DNA from: Streptosporangiaceae bacterium
GTDB taxonomy: Bacteria > Actinomycetota > Actinomycetes > Streptosporangiales > Streptosporangiaceae
Assembly (NCBI GenBank): GCA_030039095.1
Contig: JASHQP010000007.1
Span: forward strand, 1-5,423
Reading direction: 5' to 3'
Length of the DNA stretch: 5,423 nt
The notes under the pieces are model-generated. The model saw only the letters and a list, made by a program, of their open reading frames with translations, searched no databases and was not told the DNA's origin. The position numbers were made by a program, and so were the translations under genes. The first letter of the stretch is position 1. Every line of letters begins with the position of its first letter. Below, one piece after another: positions 4,631-5,423 of this stretch.

Positions 4631-5341
4631 TCACGGCGCCAGCCGTTGGGCGTACATTTCATCGTAAAACGGACGGCATTGCCGGGCCAGGGGCTCCAGC
4701 GCGGCGGGCAGGTCCACCGAGGGCTCGCGGTGCGGGCCGAAGCCGGTGGACTTCCACACCCCGTCGTACCAGTGCGGGGCCCAGACGCCGTCGGTCGGGC
4801 GTGGCCCGGCCGGCCAGGACAGCATCGAGGCGTCGAACGGCACCTCCAGCGCGGCACACAGCGACTCCAGCATCGGCCGCGGATGGCGCAGGATGTCGGC
4901 GGCGTCCACAACCGGCCCGCCGACCAGCCGGAAGATCTCCAGCTGCTGTTCGAGACCCAGGTCGGCGAGCGTCGGCTCGTTGCGCACCCGCGCGTACGAC
5001 GCGAGCAGCTGACGCGGGTCGCGGATCAGGAACGCGTGCCGCAGCGGGCGCAGCGCGTCCCGGTCCACCTCGGGCAGCAGGTGGTGCGTCATGTGCTTCT
5101 GGTAGTACACGGTCTTGCCGTCCGGCAGCGGGCCGTAGCTGAGCTCGTCGAGCACCTCCCGCCAGCCGGACGGCATCGACGCCACGATCTCGTCCTGCGC
5201 CGGGTGCACCACCGCGCTGTGGGTCAGGTAGAACGCGTACAGCGGCTCGTCGACGACCACCGTGTCGGCCCGGTTCCCGAACGACCGCATCATGGCCGTG
5301 GAGATCGTCCGCGGCCCAGACCACATCGCGATCCGCGCCAC
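4631..5341 (-). CDS. Sulfotransferase-like P-loop protein, partner of the aminotransferase
   Basis: From GTG 5341 the protein has 236 residues. It opens with a P-loop-like RIAMWSGPRTISTAMMRSF (3-21), in the place of the 5'-phosphosulfate-binding loop of sulfotransferases. VVDEPLYAFYL follows. AFLIRDPRQLLASYARVR (103-120) fits the 3'-phosphate-binding segment of PAPS enzymes, with Arg107 and Ser115. Near the C-terminus is DGVWAPHWYDGVWKSTGF. It may bind PAPS or another nucleotide; no substrate can be read. From memory, this domain forms the N-terminal half of plant BCAT-like proteins whose C-terminal half matches the next gene here. The start is uncertain: GTG 5341 has no RBS, ATG 5326 has none either, and the frame runs open through an 18-bp repeat to the window edge, so the gene may start outside. 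The gene ends 91 bp before the aminotransferase start. Confidence 0.82.
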   Translation of the reverse strand: MARIAMWSGPRTISTAMMRSFGNRADTVVVDEPLYAFYLTHSAVVHPAQDEIVASMPSGWREVLDELSYGPLPDGKTVYYQKHMTHHLLPEVDRDALRPLRHAFLIRDPRQLLASYARVRNEPTLADLGLEQQLEIFRLVGGPVVDAADILRHPRPMLESLCAALEVPFDASMLSWPAGPRPTDGVWAPHWYDGVWKSTGFGPHREPSVDLPAALEPLARQCRPFYDEMYAQRLAP

Positions 5342-5342
5342 C

Positions 5343-5423
5343 GCCGGGGGTGCGGGGCCAGCGGGGCCAGCCGGGGGTGCGGGGCCAGCCGGGGGTGCGG
5401 GGCCAGCCGGGGGTGCGGGGCCA
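5343..5423. repeat. 18-bp tandem repeat at the right edge
   Basis: The unit gccgggggtgcggggcca occurs at 5343-5360, 5370-5387, 5388-5405 and 5406-5423, with a half unit (9 bp) at 5361-5369. All units are identical. Both 18 and 9 are multiples of three. On the - strand the array codes GPAPPA in frame with the sulfotransferase-like gene and has no stop. It runs to the window edge and probably continues. Confidence 0.92.

Noticed and set aside
3595..5142. A very long open frame on the + strand (515 codons)
   Set aside because: It lies opposite two well-supported - strand genes. Its product is Arg/Gly/Ala/Pro-rich with no recognisable domain. Long antisense frames are common in GC-rich DNA.

Overview
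The window is very GC-rich, codons end mostly in G or C, GTG is a likely start in several genes, and the protein families present are typical of high-GC Gram-positive bacteria. It most likely comes from an actinobacterial chromosome of the Streptomyces / Streptosporangium / Pseudonocardia type; I cannot name a genus. Nothing points to a plasmid, phage or transposon. No tRNA, rRNA or CRISPR array is visible.

Layout. On the far left (1-272, + strand) is the C-terminal end of a gene entering from outside. It has an in-frame 18-bp tandem repeat (Thr/Ala/Pro linker) followed by a small conserved-looking tail domain, perhaps the tail of a DEAD/DEAH-type helicase. All seven other genes are on the - strand and converge on it. 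In order of transcription (right to left) they are: a sulfotransferase-like P-loop protein (4631-5341, possibly longer); a class IV PLP aminotransferase of the branched-chain type (3640-4539); an aldo-keto reductase (2737-3531); an unnamed protein family with a papain-like Cys/His/Asp-Asn pattern (2022-2717); a BCP/PrxQ-type peroxiredoxin (1508-1987); a single-domain universal stress protein (957-1409); and a stand-alone cyclic-nucleotide-binding-domain protein without a DNA-binding domain (389-859).

How they may work together. The reductase, papain-like and peroxiredoxin genes are close-packed (19 and 34 bp gaps) and look like one transcription unit. With the universal stress and CNB-domain genes downstream they suggest a redox or stress-response neighbourhood; this is inference from context. 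The sulfotransferase-like and aminotransferase genes form a separate pair. From memory, the same two domains occur fused, in the same order, in plant 'branched-chain-amino-acid aminotransferase-like' proteins, so the bacterial pair probably makes two partners in one uncharacterised pathway. A long, nearly perfect inverted repeat (4558-4610) lies between these two genes, just before the ribosome binding site of the aminotransferase.

The most interesting points are this split/fused gene pair with its hairpin, the papain-like unknown family, an 18-bp repeat in frame with the sulfotransferase-like gene at the right edge, and a 24-bp tandem duplication that covers the stop codon of the universal stress gene.
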